Part shown: piece after piece, positions 15,508 through 17,350 of the stretch
Numbering within the stretch: position 1 is the first letter of the stretch
Layout of the letters: every line of letters begins with the position of its first letter
Origin: DAOUET01 sp034430155
Lineage (GTDB): Bacteria; Chloroflexota; Anaerolineae; Anaerolineales; UBA4823
DNA length: 17,350 nucleotides
Assembly (NCBI GenBank): GCA_034430155.1
Contig: DAOUET010000083.1
Span: 1 to 17,350 of the forward strand
Direction of reading: 5' to 3'
Program-made: the position numbers and the translations under genes
The notes under the pieces: model-generated
Told to the model about the DNA's origin: nothing
Databases searched by the model: none
The model's input: only the letters and a program-made list of their open reading frames with translations

Positions 15508-16864
15508 TCACTCGTCCTCTCCATCTTTATGGATGAAAATATGGCGATCGTAAGTTTTTGTAGCTCCTGATTCAGGATCAGCCCAAACAATTCTGAGGGT
15601 GATCTTCTTTAAATTCGCTTGCCAATCTTCGATCAGCAGGACAGCCCGAGGATCTTTGAACTTGCCTTCAGATTCAGCCTGTTTGACGCGACTCCCAAAT
15701 TCGGTAAATACCGCTTCAAGAGCTGGACAGCCGAAAGGCAGGTCAGGACAGAGATTAACAGGTTGTGTGACGCCGACCTCATAAACCATAGTTTGCAGCT
15801 GATCGAAAGGAATTTCTCGCAATGGTCCAGTGCCTTCTTCTGGGACGAGATCTTGGAGAATACGGGTAGCTGAGGGTGTCTCGATGCCAAACTGTGGTGT
15901 GCCCATATAACTGAGCGCGACCAGGGTCAGTGCAAAAAGCAGACCAAGGGCAACCGCGAACGGCCGCTTAAAGACAGAACGATGTGGGTTGCGGTCGATA
16001 TAAGGAATGGCAAACAGCAGACCGAAGATCATGGTAGGTAAAATGGTAACCATGACGGTCTTATCTCCCAGCTTCAACATACCCTGTAACCACAGGAAGT
16101 ACCACGGAGCTTCTGTATCAAGGGGGGTTTTTTGCGGGTTAGCGATGTGCTCTAGGGGAGCGTGGTAAAAATAGGCGGTTCCTACAACGAGGATAAAGAT
16201 ACCTAATACTGTCAGGAGCGCCGCGCAGCAACAGGTTGGCCTCATTGCCACCAACAGGAGCGGCACCGGTCATACTGGTTCCAATGGTTACAGCCCAATA
16301 TGCTAACTGGTCCCAGAGAAAGAGATAGCCACTGAAACTGAGAAGTAATGTGGCTAGAAGCAAAACAACACCTATCAACCAGGTAAAAGAACGTTCCTTC
16401 TTGTACGAACCGGTGAGATAGGTGCGAAACATATGCGGGGCTGTGAAGATCACCATCGCTTCGGCTCCTAGTCGATGCATATCCTGTAGCATTTGACCAA
16501 AAGGAACATTGCTTATCAGGTTTAAGATCGACTGGCAAGCTTGATCTGGCGATGGCGTGTAGTAGATCATCAAAATGAGACCTGTGAAAAGCTCCTCGAA
16601 AAAGAAGAATGCAGTGAAGAATCCCAGACGGAAGGTATGCGTGAAAATGGTACTGGCTTTCTGGTAATAACGCGGCCTGATGTGGAAGATGAAGCTGGTG
16701 GTGTGGACTTTGTAGCGCGGGTTTGGGCGTTCCTGGGGAGAATCGCCGCGCATCAGGTTGCGAAGTTCGTCCAGATCTAATCCTGCAGTGATGATACGGA
16801 CGCGATGATCGAACGCTTGCATTGTTTTCTGGCGGATATCTTGCAAGTTTAGGGATTTAAGCAT
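15508..16864 (-). pseudogene. Cytochrome b of a quinol:cytochrome c reductase, internal deletion and frameshift
   Basis: The N-terminal part (ATG 16864, with GGAGG upstream) is a cytochrome b with helix B heme ligands His130 and His144 (DMHRLGAEAMVIFTAPH, spaced 14). It reads to NLLLRGAP (~217) and then loses frame near 16213. The other frame resumes with LLTVLGIFILV, YHAPLEHIANP and EAPWYFLWLQG, the subunit-IV-like C-terminal half, and runs to 15508. The segment expected between them, including helix D with the partner heme ligands, is missing. The invariant LPWD motif reads LFLWD (Pro lost). The C-terminal extension after the membrane part is unusually long. The gene can no longer give a working subunit. 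Confidence 0.82.
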
Positions 16865-16906
16865 CTGTTCTTCCCCTCCGGTTGATGAATAATTTTATGG
16901 GTTTCA

Positions 16907-17179
16907 TTAAGCGTGGCGTTTGCCGATAATTTTCCGGCCAGTGTCAATTTTTACGATAGCATTGCTCTGATCTGGCAGATTAAGAGGGGCGCCGGTTGTA
17001 AGGTCGGTTTCCGCTAAGGTTTGTCCGTTAGTGGATTGGATTTCAACGACAAAGCGATCCAAGGAGCGTGGTGCAGGCCCGCGTATATAGGTGCCATTGG
17101 CCTGGAACTGCGATCCGTGGCAAGGGAAGATGAACTTATTGACGAATCAGACTGAAGTCGTACAATTGACATGGCAAGG
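16907..17179 (-). pseudogene. Rieske iron-sulfur protein, C-terminal remnant
   Basis: From 17146 to the TAA at 16909-16907 the frame reads as the end of a Rieske protein: NKFIFPCHGSQF, then RGPAPRSLDRFVVEI and a final ~40 residues. Box 2 should be CPCHGS, but its first Cys, a cluster ligand, is Phe. Upstream of a TGA (17149-17147) the same frame shows PCHVNCTTSV, which may be a damaged box 1 (HxxC kept, first Cys misplaced). Nothing Rieske-like is seen beyond 17179, where a foldback element begins. It would have held the 2Fe-2S cluster of the bc complex and is 42 bp upstream of cytochrome b. Confidence 0.75.
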
Positions 17180-17280
17180 TGTCATTCTGAAGGAGCAAAG
17201 CGACCGAAGAATTCCTGAATTGCTCGATTAAAACGATCGTAACATGGACTCTTCGCTTCCTGAGGCGGCTCATAGTGACA
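17180..17280. repeat. Degenerate foldback (MITE-like) element
   Basis: TGTCATTCTG (17180-17189) faces CATAGTGACA (17271-17280), with 8 of 10 bases paired. CGAAGA (17205-17210) pairs with TCTTCG (17250-17255). The ends resemble the TGTCATTCTGA...TCAGAATGACA short dispersed elements I recall from many environmental bacteria. No coding capacity is seen. It adjoins the point where the Rieske remnant stops being recognisable. The remaining 17281-17350 shows nothing I can name. Confidence 0.4.
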
Positions 17281-17350
17281 GCAATGTCGCAAATTGTCCG
17301 ACTTTGTTTTGGTTGCTCCATAAGCAAGTCTAAAATTGGAGAGTAAGAAG

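Noticed and set aside
17136..17327. 63-codon open frame on the minus strand at the right edge
   Set aside because: It crosses the foldback repeat and overlaps the Rieske remnant in another frame, and has no recognisable domain.

Overview
The window looks like chromosomal DNA from a bacterium of the Chloroflexota, probably Anaerolineae-like. This is an inference from gene content and style: a membrane-anchored HdrD-type Fe-S oxidoreductase, an S41 protease and a YkuD L,D-transpeptidase side by side, a Roadblock/V4R pair, and an ECF sigma factor followed by a DUF5667-type membrane protein with a Pro/Thr-rich tail. No marker fixes the species. No CRISPR array, tRNA or rRNA was found.

Layout. 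1-319 (+) is the end of an IS4-type transposase cut by the window edge. 394-5935 (-) holds four leftward genes. Read in transcription order they are a UbiD/UbiA chimera behind a recognisable promoter, an L,D-transpeptidase, an S41 protease and the HdrD-like oxidoreductase. 6108-8058 (+) has a good sigma-70-type promoter, then Roadblock/LC7, V4R and a polyprenol-phosphate-mannose-synthase-like glycosyltransferase. 8230-9024 (+) is an ECF-like sigma factor. 9114-11311 (-) is a YabE-like DUF348/G5/3D cell-wall protein translationally coupled to rsmA (ksgA). 11508-13259 (+) is a second ECF sigma factor with its DUF5667-type partner.

From 13.3 kb to the right edge everything reads leftward and most protein genes are broken. 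In transcription order there is a Rieske remnant next to a foldback repeat, a cytochrome b gene with an internal deletion and frameshift, a diheme cytochrome c with an in-frame TAG and a lost heme cysteine, and a second diheme cytochrome c with three in-frame stops. Together these are the remains of a quinol:cytochrome c reductase (bc) operon. Immediately downstream an SRP RNA gene (about 105 nt) remains apparently intact, with its own TTGACA-N17-TATCCT promoter and a strong 3' hairpin.

The main points of interest are the erosion of the bc operon by substitutions at W/Q/Cys/Pro positions plus a deletion, the in-frame UbiD-UbiA fusion whose junction lies inside the UbiA Asp motif, the unannotated SRP RNA, and the Roadblock+V4R pair, which resembles prokaryotic relatives of TRAPP-type components without an adjacent GTPase.
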